Source: CAVUEG01 sp963740525
Lineage (GTDB): Bacteria > Actinomycetota > Actinomycetes > Propionibacteriales > Nocardioidaceae
NCBI GenBank assembly: GCA_963740525.1
Contig: CAVUEG010000010.1
Span: 248,001 to 312,000, forward strand
Length of the DNA: 64,000 nt
Reading direction: 5' to 3'
Within the stretch, counting starts at the first letter, position 1; each line of letters begins with the position of its first letter. The translations under genes and the position numbers were made by a program. Shown here in pieces: positions 46,612-54,353 of the stretch. The notes under the pieces were generated by a model that saw only the letters and a program-made list of their open reading frames with translations, had not been told where the DNA came from and searched no databases.

Positions 46612-47290
46612 AGGGAGCGGGTACGGATGCGGGCGTCAGATCCGCCGACCTGGTGACGAGGACCCAGACCCCGCTCGCGAGGAACCAGGCGGGCAACCCG
46701 AGGACCAGCGAGGCGATGCCGAGGATCCACAACCCGTCCTGGATGCCACCAGCGACCAGCGCGAGGAGGGTGCCGAGCGGATAGACGAGCGCCACCATCC
46801 CCAGCGCGCACAGAGCACGGGGAAGCGCACGGGACCGCCAGGCCAGCAGACAGCCGGCGACGATCCAGAACTCCGCCAACGCCACACCCGAGAGCAGGCC
46901 GCCCTGTGTACCGGCCATCTGCACGACGAGGTATGCCGCCTCTCCCCAGTCCTGGCCGTAGCCGCGGATGTGTTGAATGGGCCCGGGGCTGGAGATCCTC
47001 AAGGCACCCGCGAAGGCCCACAGCCCCGCCGCCACCGAGCCGACGGCAGTCAAGAAGGGGGTGCGCCACGCGACGGCGGTAGCGGCGCGAATGAGACCGA
47101 CCGCGGCAAGGAGGAGGCAGAGACCGGACAGGGCGTACGCCGTCCCATGCTCCTGCAGGTATCGCAGACTGTCCGCAGGGTTGTCCCCGTCCGTGCCCGC
47201 CGGACGAGTCGCGACCTCGAGGATGAACGCCAGCGGAATGAGTACCGCGACCGCGACGAGACCGACACCGGCGAACACTCGAGTGCGCAC
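46610..47290 (-). CDS. multi-pass membrane protein (DUF4386-like)
   Basis: A 226-residue protein with about six hydrophobic segments (for example VAVAVLIPLAFILEVA, AYALSGLCLLLAAVGL, GVALAEFWIVAGCLLAW, GMVALVYPLGTLLALVAG). It resembles DUF4386 integral membrane proteins, mainly by topology. The function is unknown. I prefer the GTG at 47290 (MRTRVFAGVGL). A TTG at 47311 would add seven residues. Its stop falls inside the palindrome ahead of nsrR. Confidence 0.65.
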   Translation of the reverse strand: MRTRVFAGVGLVAVAVLIPLAFILEVATRPAGTDGDNPADSLRYLQEHGTAYALSGLCLLLAAVGLIRAATAVAWRTPFLTAVGSVAAGLWAFAGALRISSPGPIQHIRGYGQDWGEAAYLVVQMAGTQGGLLSGVALAEFWIVAGCLLAWRSRALPRALCALGMVALVYPLGTLLALVAGGIQDGLWILGIASLVLGLPAWFLASGVWVLVTRSADLTPASVPAP

Positions 47291-47410
47291 CGCTTCACTA
47301 TCGTCCAGCAAACTCGGAAACGGGTATCACCCCGGCGCATGGCTAGACCGATGCCGGATGCCCGCACTACCGAAGACGACGGCGGCCACGGGGCACAGCG
47401 CACAACGAAA

Positions 47411-47442
47411 GGCCCCGATCAGCGTCTCCGCTGACCAGGGCC
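47411..47442 (-). terminator. terminator of tRNA-Val(CAC)
   Basis: On the minus strand GGCCCTGGTCAGCG and CGCTGATCGGGGCC pair over 14 bp, allowing two G-U pairs, around a GAGA loop. TTTCGTT follows. It lies 15 bases past the tRNA 3' end. Confidence 0.85.
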
Positions 47443-47456
47443 TGATGAACCATCGG

Positions 47457-47528
47457 TGGGCGATACTGGGTTCGAACCAGTGACCTCTTCGGTGTGAACG
47501 AAGCGCGCTACCACTGCGCCAATCGCCC
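47457..47528 (-). tRNA. tRNA-Val (anticodon CAC)
   Basis: A 72-nt cloverleaf. The acceptor GGGCGAT pairs with ATCGCCC and the discriminator is A. The anticodon loop TTCACAC gives CAC, and the T-arm contains GGTTCGAACC. CCA is not encoded. It differs from the tRNA-Val(GAC) at 49929 at only about five positions. Confidence 0.95.
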
Positions 47529-47570
47529 CAAGGTAATGCGCGCAAACCCTAGCGCACCTCCTGCGGGATC

Positions 47571-48071
47571 TCACATCCCGGGGAGCTCGGGCAGCCAGGT
47601 GGCGATGCTCTGCACCCAGTCCCACCCGGACACGGCGAAGCCGGGCCAGTCGTACGCGACGACGTACCCGATGACCGCTCCCACCACGACGAGCAGCGCC
47701 CCCAGGGTGAGCAGGATGCGACGCCGGCGCACGGTCGGGTCCATCGCCTCGGCTCGTTCCTTCGCCCGACGGGCGCGGTCGCGCATCGTCGTCAGCCAGC
47801 GCTCGGCCCAGCTGAACTCGGTGGCGAGGACCGCGAGGCCGAACAGGATCGCGACGATGCCGGGGCCGGGGGCCACGAGCATCACGATGCCGGCCGCGAC
47901 CAGCGCGAGGCCGATGACCGCGACGACGAACTTCGTGGCGACCAAGGAGACCGGATGAGAGTGCATCCGGCGCTGGAGTCGACGGAGCCGGTTGGCCTCC
48001 TCGGTCGCGGCCCTCGTCACCTCGGCACGCTCGCGCAGGCCCGGGTCGCGCTCGGCGTCGCCGTCGTTCAT
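47571..48071 (-). CDS. PGPGW-type (TIGR02611-like) transmembrane protein
   Basis: A 166-residue membrane protein. A charged N-terminus (MNDGDAERDPGLRERAEV) precedes two close hydrophobic segments around VAPGPGIVAILFGLAVLATEF, which is the PGPGxx signature. A third helix near the C-terminus is LLTLGALLVVVGAVIGYVVAY. The function is unknown. It starts at the ATG at 48071. It lies between ssgB (divergent) and tRNA-Val(CAC). Confidence 0.75.
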   Translation of the reverse strand: MNDGDAERDPGLRERAEVTRAATEEANRLRRLQRRMHSHPVSLVATKFVVAVIGLALVAAGIVMLVAPGPGIVAILFGLAVLATEFSWAERWLTTMRDRARRAKERAEAMDPTVRRRRILLTLGALLVVVGAVIGYVVAYDWPGFAVSGWDWVQSIATWLPELPGM

Positions 48072-48284
48072 GGTGGGCCGTCTCCCTCGTCGTGCCCGCA
48101 TCGTGCTGCCGAGAATAGTGTGACCCCCGCCCAGACCGACCGAACCTGCCGGGCAAATCCGGACATTTCATGACGGGACGGTCGTCTGACGAAAAAAGTT
48201 GTTGAAAATCCGGCGATTCTCGCGTCACGCCCCCCCGATCATCTCGTCTCATTGGCACGGGGATTGACGAAAGTGGGAGGGGAC

Positions 48285-48719
48285 ATGGACTACTCGATGA
48301 AGTCAGCGCCAATGGCGGTGACTCGATCGGTGCAGATCGAGCTGATCGACGCTCGCGGCCAAGGATGCTGGTTGGCGGCCGAGCTCGTGTACGACGCACA
48401 TGACCCCTTCGCGGTCACGGCGACCTTCCACAGCGGCGCGAGCCCGGTCACCTGGACCTTCGCTCGCGAGCTGCTCATCGAGGGGCTCCGCGAGCCCTCC
48501 GGCGACGGGGACGTCCACGTCTGGCCCTGCCTGGACCCGGACGGCGGTCCGGTCACGATCATCGAGCTCAACTCACCTGCCGGCGAGGCGCTCATCCAGG
48601 TCAGCAGCTACGACGTGTCCGCCTTCGTGCGGGACATGACCCAGCTCGTACCGCTGGGCACCGAGAGCAACCTCGTCGACGTCGACGCCATGATCGAGGC
48701 GATCTTCGCCTCCCTCTGA
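48285..48719 (+). CDS. ssgB: SsgA-like cell-division/sporulation regulator, probably SsgB
   Basis: SALP proteins position FtsZ and steer septum formation. The 144-residue protein starts MDYSMKSAPMAVTRSVQIEL at the ATG at 48285, with GGAGGGG just upstream. Family blocks are AELVYDAHDPFAVTATFH, WTFARELLIEGLREPSGDGDVHVWP and EALIQVSSYDVSAFVRDM. The nearby thrS, pabC and tRNAs are the Streptomyces ssgB neighbourhood, hence the SsgB assignment. The 213-bp upstream space has an AT-rich tract (GAAAAAAGTTGTTGAAAAT, 48191-48209) that stands out from the local composition and is the best promoter candidate. Confidence 0.85.
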   Translation: MDYSMKSAPMAVTRSVQIELIDARGQGCWLAAELVYDAHDPFAVTATFHSGASPVTWTFARELLIEGLREPSGDGDVHVWPCLDPDGGPVTIIELNSPAGEALIQVSSYDVSAFVRDMTQLVPLGTESNLVDVDAMIEAIFASL

Positions 48720-48729
48720 GCGCACCTGC

Positions 48730-49551
48730 TCAGGGGTCGAGGTCGGCTCGCTCGTTGCGAGCCCAGATCCGCATCGCCTCGGTCGTCACCGGCCCAGGCG
48801 CGGCCAGCTCGCGAGTGTCACAGCGCTCGACGCCCTGCACGTCTCGGAAGCTCGAGGTCAGGAAGATCTCGTCCGCGCTCTCGAGCACACCCACCGGCTC
48901 GTCCAGCTCGCGCACGTCGAGCCACTCCAGCAGCAACCCGCGGGTGATCCCCGCCAGGCAGCCGCTCGCCAACGTCGGCGTGCGAAGCTCGCCCTCCACG
49001 ACGTAGAAGACGTTGGAGCCGGTCCCCTCACAGAGCCGCCCGGCCGTGTTGGCGAAGATCGCCTCGGTCGCGCCCTGTCGATGCGCCTCGGCCAGCGCGA
49101 CCACGTTCTCGGCGTACGACGTGGTCTTGATGCCGGCCATGACGCCGTGCTCGTTGCGGGTCCAGCGGACCGTCATCGCCGCGGTGGTCGGCTCGTACGG
49201 CGTGAACGGCTGTCCGATCACCACCAGCGTCGGCGGAGCATCGGACCGGTTCGACCCCAGCGGACCCACTCCCCCGGTGAACGTGATGCGCAGCCGGCCG
49301 AGGGGCAGGTCCTGCCCCTCGAGCACCGCGCCGATCGCGCGGCGGACCTCGTCGTGGTCGGGCTCGGGCAGTCCCATGCCCTGGGCCGAGCGGGTCATCC
49401 GGTCGAGGTGGCGGGTCAGCGCGAACGGCTGCCCGTCGAGCACTTTGACCGCTTCGAAGACCCCGTCGCCGACGGTGAGCCCGTGGTCGAGCACCGTCAA
49501 CGCAGGGTTGGTCGGGTCGTCGAGGATCGAACCGTTCACCCAGGCGCGCAT
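48730..49551 (-). CDS. pabC: class IV aminotransferase, probably aminodeoxychorismate lyase
   Basis: A PLP enzyme, probably of the folate pathway, converting aminodeoxychorismate to p-aminobenzoate. The 273-residue protein has LTVLDHGLTVGDGVFEAVKV, the PLP-binding Lys in GIKTTSYAENVVALAEA, then TEAIFANTAGRLCEGTGSNV and SGCLAGITRGLLLEW. A branched-chain or D-amino-acid aminotransferase cannot be excluded. It converges on ssgB (10 bp apart), as in related genomes. Confidence 0.8.
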   Translation of the reverse strand: MRAWVNGSILDDPTNPALTVLDHGLTVGDGVFEAVKVLDGQPFALTRHLDRMTRSAQGMGLPEPDHDEVRRAIGAVLEGQDLPLGRLRITFTGGVGPLGSNRSDAPPTLVVIGQPFTPYEPTTAAMTVRWTRNEHGVMAGIKTTSYAENVVALAEAHRQGATEAIFANTAGRLCEGTGSNVFYVVEGELRTPTLASGCLAGITRGLLLEWLDVRELDEPVGVLESADEIFLTSSFRDVQGVERCDTRELAAPGPVTTEAMRIWARNERADLDP

Positions 49552-49649
49552 GGCGCCCCACTCTAGGCAGCCGAGGGTGGGTTTCGGGAAGGCTCACGGC
49601 GTGCAGAATGGGCCCGTCATCACGCTGCAACACGCGGCTGACCCCCAAA

Positions 49650-49678
49650 TTGGTCAAACCGTAGGGATCGGTTAAAGT
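49650..49678 (+). promoter_or_regulatory. promoter of the Gly-Cys-Val tRNA cluster
   Basis: TTGGTC (49650-49655) and TAAAGT (49673-49678) are 17 bases apart, 44 bp before tRNA-Gly. The -10 fits TANNNT. This is a sequence match only. Confidence 0.45.
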
Positions 49679-49721
49679 TCTCACGCAGCGCCGGTGAGGG
49701 AGACTTCGCCGGTGGTCGCAA

Positions 49722-49794
49722 GCGGACGTAGCTCAGTTGGTAGAGCACAACCTTGCCAAGGTTGAGGTCGCGAGTTCGAGCCTCGTCGTCCGCT
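49722..49794 (+). tRNA. tRNA-Gly (anticodon GCC)
   Basis: A 73-nt cloverleaf with acceptor GCGGACG/CGTCCGC and discriminator T. The anticodon arm is CAACC-TTGCCAA-GGTTG, giving GCC. The T-arm contains GAGTTCGAGCC. It is the first of three tRNAs read together. Confidence 0.95.
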
Positions 49795-49821
49795 CGGAGA
49801 AGGGTTTCAGAGCCTTCCTTT

Positions 49822-49892
49822 GGTGGAGTGGCCGAGAGGCGAGGCAACGGACTGCAAATCCGTCTACACGGGTTCAAATCCCGTCTCCACCT
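49822..49892 (+). tRNA. tRNA-Cys (anticodon GCA)
   Basis: A 71-nt cloverleaf with acceptor GGTGGAG/CTCCACC and discriminator T. The anticodon loop CTGCAAA gives GCA. The T-arm is CGGGTTCAAATCCCG. It lies 27 nt after tRNA-Gly. Confidence 0.95.
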
Positions 49893-49928
49893 CGATGTTC
49901 CCCCCCTTGTGGGACTCTGGAACTTCAC

Positions 49929-50000
49929 GGGCGATTGGCGCAGTGGTAGCGCGCTTCCCTGACACGGAAGAGGTCACTGGTTCAAACCCAGTATCGCCCA
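49929..50000 (+). tRNA. tRNA-Val (anticodon GAC)
   Basis: A 72-nt cloverleaf with acceptor GGGCGAT/ATCGCCC and discriminator A. The anticodon arm is CTTCC-CTGACAC-GGAAG, giving GAC. It is nearly the same as the tRNA-Val(CAC) 2.4 kb away on the other strand, apart from the anticodon, a swapped stem base pair and single changes in the anticodon and T loops. Confidence 0.95.
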
Positions 50001-50005
50001 CAGAG

Positions 50006-50031
50006 AACCCCCTGGTCACAGGGGGTTTTTT
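50006..50031. terminator. intrinsic terminator of the tRNA cluster
   Basis: AACCCCCTG (50006-50014) and CAGGGGGTT (50019-50027) form a perfect 9-bp stem with a GTCA loop, followed by TTTT. It ends the tRNA transcript on the plus strand. The opposite-strand membrane protein has its stop codon (50016-50018) in the loop. Confidence 0.9.
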
Positions 50032-50642
50032 GCTGTCCCGCGCCGCGTCGTCCATGCCAAGGCGCCGGCGAGCGCCGTGCTCATGAGCAGGAGCATCAGG
50101 CTGGTGACCGCGACGGAGCCGTAGCCGTCGTGACCCGGGTCGAGGAAGGGATAGGGGTACCAGTCGACGATCGGGCCGCGGATGAGGCTGTAGGCGAGGT
50201 ACGCGACGGGGATGGCGAGCCAGACCATGGCCTTGCTGAAGGCGAGCTGACCCGGGGGACGTCGAGGAGCCAGTCCACGGCCACCGCGACCGGGGCGATG
50301 TAGTGCAGGACCAGTGTTGTCCCAGGGGACAGCGGTGAACTCGGTGTTCTCCAGGCCCGCCAGCAGGAGCGAGAACGCGACGCCGACGAGGACCATGTTC
50401 ACGGTGTTCGCGCCGCGGAGCATCGCGATCCACCTGTCGCGCCGGCCGGCGGCCAGCGCGAGCGCACTCACGATGAGGATGGCTGCCGAGAGGCAGTTGG
50501 ACTCGATGGTGAAGAAGCTGAAGAAGTTGCCGGGTGTGAACCGTCCGCGCTCGACGAGCGTCGCGATCTCGGTGATGACGGCGCTGAAGCCGAGCAGGCC
50601 GATCAACATCCGGTAGGCGATGATGCCCTGGCTCCGCGTCAT
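50016..50642 (-). CDS. Pr6Pr-family membrane protein, frameshifted
   Basis: A multi-pass membrane protein of about 205 residues. The start MTRSQGIIAYRMLIGLLGFSA is followed by FTPGNFFSFFTIESNCLSA and NTVNMVLVGVAFSLLLAGLE, the motifs of this family. Two frame changes near 50315 and 50255 scramble the middle. The other frame gives a fitting VAVDWLLD segment. The second half has KAMVWLAIPVAYLAYSLIRG and DWYPYPFLDP. The function is unknown. Confidence 0.75.
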   Translation of the reverse strand: MTRSQGIIAYRMLIGLLGFSAVITEIATLVERGRFTPGNFFSFFTIESNCLSAAILIVSALALAAGRRDRWIAMLRGANTVNMVLVGVAFSLLLAGLENTEFTAVPWDNTGPALHRPGRGGRGLAPRRPPGQLAFSKAMVWLAIPVAYLAYSLIRGPIVDWYPYPFLDPGHDGYGSVAVTSLMLLLMSTALAGALAWTTRRGTAKNPL

Positions 50643-50719
50643 GAGCGCACTCTAGGGCGAGCGCGCAGGGCGCACCGGTACGTCGGCTCCGGCGCGTTCC
50701 GCCCTCGGGGCTCCGGCCG

Positions 50720-52444
50720 CTACTCCGGGCTGGCCAACAACTCCTTGCTCTTCGCGATGGCGAAGCCCCAGCCCTGCTCGAGCTTCGGCTTGGGCGGGAT
50801 GGCGATCTCGTCGGGGTTGGTGACGACGTCGAGCAGCGCGGGTCCCGGTGCGGCCAAGGTCTGCTGAACGGCTGCGTCGACCTCGTCGGGTTCGGTGACG
50901 CGCAGGCTGCTCAGGCCGATCGCGCGTGCCACAGCGGCGAAGTCAGGGTTGTGCAGGACGGTGCCGAACTCGGGCAGGCCCACCTGCTCCATCTCGAGCT
51001 TGACCATCCCGAGGCGTCCGTTGTTGAACACGATCACCTTGATCGGCAGGTCGTGGGAGACCGCCGTGATGAGGTCGCCGAGCAGCATCGACAGACCGCC
51101 ATCGCCGCTGAGCGAGACGACCTGTCGGTCACGATCCAGTGCCGAGGCGCCGAGGGCTTGGGGCATCGCATTGGCCATCGAGCCGAGGTTGTACGAGCCG
51201 ATCAGCCTGCGGCCGCCGGTCATCCGGATGAACCGCGAGAGCCACACCGTGGACATCCCGGTGTCCGTGGTGAAGACGGCGTCGGCCGAGGCATGCCGCT
51301 CGATCGCGGCGGCCAGCAGCTCCGGCCGGATCCGGTGGTCGGGGTTGTCCACCTTGCGCCGCAGCAGGCCGACCGGCTTGCTCTCGTAGTCCGGACTCGT
51401 CAGCCGGGCCTGGAGCTTCGTCCAGGCCTCGTACGCCTTGCGGGCGTCCGTCAGGTGCCCTCGCTTCTCCTTGCGCTCGAGGAGCGGCGCCAGGGTCTGC
51501 AAGGTCAGCCGGGCGTCGCCCACGAGGCCGTGCGTCACCGGCGTACGCCGACCGAGGTGGGTCCCGTCGCGGTCGATCTGGATGACCACCTTGCCCGACG
51601 GGTAGAAGTTCTTGTAGGGGAAGTCGGTCCCGACCATGAGCAGGACGTCGCAGGTCGCGAACGCCTCCGCGGTCGCCGGGTTGCCGATCAGCCCGGACTG
51701 GCCGATCTCGAAGGGGTTGTCCTGGTCGAAGCCTTCCTTGGCCTTGAGCGTGAGGACCATCGGCGCCGCCAGGAGGTCGGCGATGCCGAGCACCTCCGCG
51801 CGGGCGGGACGCGCGCCCTGCCCGACAAGCATCGTGACCTTGCCGGCGCCGTTGAGAACGTCGGCGATCACACGGATCTCGTCGGCCGCTGCGGCTGCCG
51901 GCTCCTGTGGTCGCGCGAAGGTGGGGACCGGAGTCTTCTTCGGCAGGTCCCTGCCCCCGATGTCACCGGGGATCGACAGCACGGCGACCCCGCGCTCGGC
52001 GATCGCGGAGTTCACCGCCTGCTCCAGCACGAACGGCAGCTGGTCGGGACTGGTGATCGTGGTGCTGAAGACCGCGACGTCAGCGAAGAGGGCGTCGTTG
52101 TCGACCTCCTGGAAGAAGTCGCTGCCGATGTCCTCCAACGGCACCTGACCGAGAATCGCGAGCACCGGGGCCTTCGACTTCTTCGCGTCGTACAGGCCGT
52201 TGAGCAGATGGATCGCCCCTGGTCCGACCGTGCCCATGCAGACGGCCAGGCCGTCGGTCAGCTGCGCCTGGGCACTGGCGGCGAAGGCTCCGGCCTCCTC
52301 GTGCCGGACCCCGATCCACTCGATCCGGTCCTCGCGCCGGATCGCATCCGTCAGCGGGTTGAGGGCATCGCCGACCACCCCCCAGACCTGGCGGATGCCG
52401 TGCTCGGCAAGCGCGTCGATGATCAGCTCGGCAACGGTCGTCAT
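50720..52444 (-). CDS. poxB: thiamine-diphosphate-dependent pyruvate:quinone oxidoreductase
   Basis: Probably converts pyruvate to acetate and CO2 with electron transfer to quinone. The 574-residue protein has TPP-enzyme domains in order: HGIRQVWGVVGDALNPLTDA with the catalytic Glu in VRHEEAGAFAASAQA, a central FAD-type domain, and a TPP-binding domain with LSGDGGLSMLLGDLITAV and FNNGRLGMVKLE. The C-terminus lacks a clear amphipathic membrane-binding helix, so membrane association is uncertain. The start is the ATG at 52444 with GAGGAG upstream. Acetolactate synthase-like alternatives are less likely. Confidence 0.88.
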   Translation of the reverse strand: MTTVAELIIDALAEHGIRQVWGVVGDALNPLTDAIRREDRIEWIGVRHEEAGAFAASAQAQLTDGLAVCMGTVGPGAIHLLNGLYDAKKSKAPVLAILGQVPLEDIGSDFFQEVDNDALFADVAVFSTTITSPDQLPFVLEQAVNSAIAERGVAVLSIPGDIGGRDLPKKTPVPTFARPQEPAAAAADEIRVIADVLNGAGKVTMLVGQGARPARAEVLGIADLLAAPMVLTLKAKEGFDQDNPFEIGQSGLIGNPATAEAFATCDVLLMVGTDFPYKNFYPSGKVVIQIDRDGTHLGRRTPVTHGLVGDARLTLQTLAPLLERKEKRGHLTDARKAYEAWTKLQARLTSPDYESKPVGLLRRKVDNPDHRIRPELLAAAIERHASADAVFTTDTGMSTVWLSRFIRMTGGRRLIGSYNLGSMANAMPQALGASALDRDRQVVSLSGDGGLSMLLGDLITAVSHDLPIKVIVFNNGRLGMVKLEMEQVGLPEFGTVLHNPDFAAVARAIGLSSLRVTEPDEVDAAVQQTLAAPGPALLDVVTNPDEIAIPPKPKLEQGWGFAIAKSKELLASPE

Positions 52445-52493
52445 CGTGCTACTCCTCGGAAGGTCGGGTCTGGTCCGGCGGCCAGAGCAGTGG

Positions 52494-54075
52494 TCACGGC
52501 GTGAACCGGTCGGGGTCGGCAGCTGCCCAGTCACGGGCCCAGGTCTCCTCCTCGGGCCCGGCGAGCAGCTCACCCGGGCGCAGGTGAGCGAAGAGCTCCT
52601 CGTAGGAGCAGGTCCGCTCGTGGTCGATCCGTCGGCGAAGCATGCGCGGATGGAGGTCCTCGGGCCCGGAGAGGCCGAGCGAGGCGATCGCCTGCTTCGC
52701 CTGCTCGACCACCTGCTGCTGGTAGTGGTAGACCCGGTCGGTCTTGTCCGCCACGACCAGCGCACGCTGGCGCTTGGGGTCCTGGGTGGCCACCCCGACC
52801 GGGCAGGTGTTCGTGTGACAGGTCTGCGCCTGGATGCACCCGACCGCCATCATCATCGCCCTGGCCGAGTTCGTGTAGTCGGCGCCCTGGATCAGCCGCT
52901 TGACGACGTCGATACCGCTGGTCACCTTGCCGCTCGCGCCCACCTTGACCTGGTCGCGGAGACCGGCGCCGACCAGCGCGTTGTGCACGGTCATCAGCCC
53001 CTCAGTCAGAGGCGTCCCGATGTGGTCCTCGTACTCCAACGGTGCCGCACCCGTGCCGCCCTCACCGCCGTCCACGATGATGAAGTCGGGCGTCACACCC
53101 TCCTCGACCATCGCCTTGCAGATCGCCAGCAGGTCGACGCGGCTCCCCAGGCACAGCTTGAAGCCGGCCGGCTTGCCGCCGGCGAGCTCGCGCATCCGTG
53201 CGATGAAGCCGATCAGCTCCCGAGGCGTGCTGAACACCCGGTGATAGGAGGGCGAGACGCACTTCTCGCCGACCGGTACGCCGCGCGCCTCGGCGATCTC
53301 CGCGGTGACCTTGGCGCCCGGGAGGACGCCACCGATCCCCGGCTTGGCGCCCTGGCTCAGCTTCAGCGAGACCATCCGCACCTGGTCCATCGCGGCGGTG
53401 TCGGCGAACTTCGCCTGCGTCGAAACCTCCGTCGTCGGTGCGGGCACCGAAGTAGCCGCTGCCGATCTCCCACACGAGGTCGCCGCCCTGGCGGTGGTAG
53501 CGGCTCAGCCCGCCCTCACCGGTGTCGTGGGCGAACCCACCCTTCGCGGCCCCGGCGTTGAGCGCGGAGATCGCGTTGGCCGAGAGCGCGCCGAAGCTCA
53601 TCGCGGAGACGTTCACCAGCGCCATGTCGTACGGCTTCGAGCAGTCAGGGCCACCGATCCGGACCCGCGGCTCGGTCTCGGCGACCTCGACCGGCCGTGT
53701 CGAGTGCACGAGGTACTCGTAGCCGGGCTCGTTGACGTCTCGCTCGGTCCCGAACGGCTGCTCCTCCTTCAGGTTCTTGGCGCGCTGGTAGATCGCCGAG
53801 CGCGTGTCGCGGTCGAAGGGGCGGCCGTCGTAGTTGCGCTCGATGAAGTACTGCTGGATCTCCGGCCGGATCTTCTCGAGCAGGAACCGCATGTGGCCCA
53901 GCACCGGGTAGTTCCGCAGGATCGAGTGACGCGGTTGCAGCAGGTCATGGATGCCGAGCGCGATCAGTCCCACGAGGACGACGAAGAGACCCCACCACGC
54001 CACCCCGCCGAGCGCCGCAGCAACGACCGTCAGCCCGGCGAGTATCCCAAGCGCTCCGAGCAAGAAGAATGGCAT
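52494..54075 (-). CDS. FMN-binding glutamate synthase-family protein, one frameshift
   Basis: An archaeal/GltB-type FMN domain protein of about 525 residues with two N-terminal helices (MPFFLLGALGILAGLTVVAAA, WWGLFVVLVGLIALGI). Blocks are YFIERNYDGRPFDRDTRSAIY, VSAMSFGALSANAISALN, KPGIGGVLPGAKVT, VDGGEGGTGAAPLEYEDH, and the 3Fe-4S Cys cluster AQTCHTNTCPVGVATQD. A single frame change near 53425 splits it. It lacks the glutaminase domain of true glutamate synthase. The reaction is not established. It is 49 bp upstream of poxB on the same strand and may be cotranscribed. Confidence 0.85.
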
Positions 54076-54212
54076 CGACGTCCTCCGTCTTTCGCGACTG
54101 GCAGTGGCGTACCCGCAAGGCTGAACCTCACTCGCACGCCGACGGCATCACCCCCATTCCTACAGTCCTGCTCCTAGGCGGGCACCTTGACGGCGGCGCG
54201 CGAACATCCGAT

Positions 54213-54232
54213 ATGTCCGAATTGGAGGACAT
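54213..54232 (+). promoter_or_regulatory. inverted repeat ahead of the PGRP amidase gene
   Basis: ATGTCC (54213-54218) and GGACAT (54227-54232) are inverted around 8 bases, 122-141 bp upstream of the amidase ATG in the 278-bp divergent space 54076-54353. TTGACG (54187-54192) lies 20 bases before it. It could be an operator overlapping a promoter. Nothing else stands out in this space. Confidence 0.3.
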
Positions 54233-54353
54233 CGTCTAGAGTCCCGAATGGGGAACGGGCAGTTGCCTTCTGGAACGAGGTTCGGCCCTCCGTCAAGTCC
54301 AGGCATTGCTCCCGCCAGCACGACGGGAGGTCCTCTCGGCTCGAAAGGCAGCC

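Noticed and set aside
52494..54075. Large subunit of a normal glutamate synthase (gltB)
   Set aside because: It is about a third of the length, lacks the N-terminal glutaminase Cys domain and has membrane helices. No gltD is adjacent.
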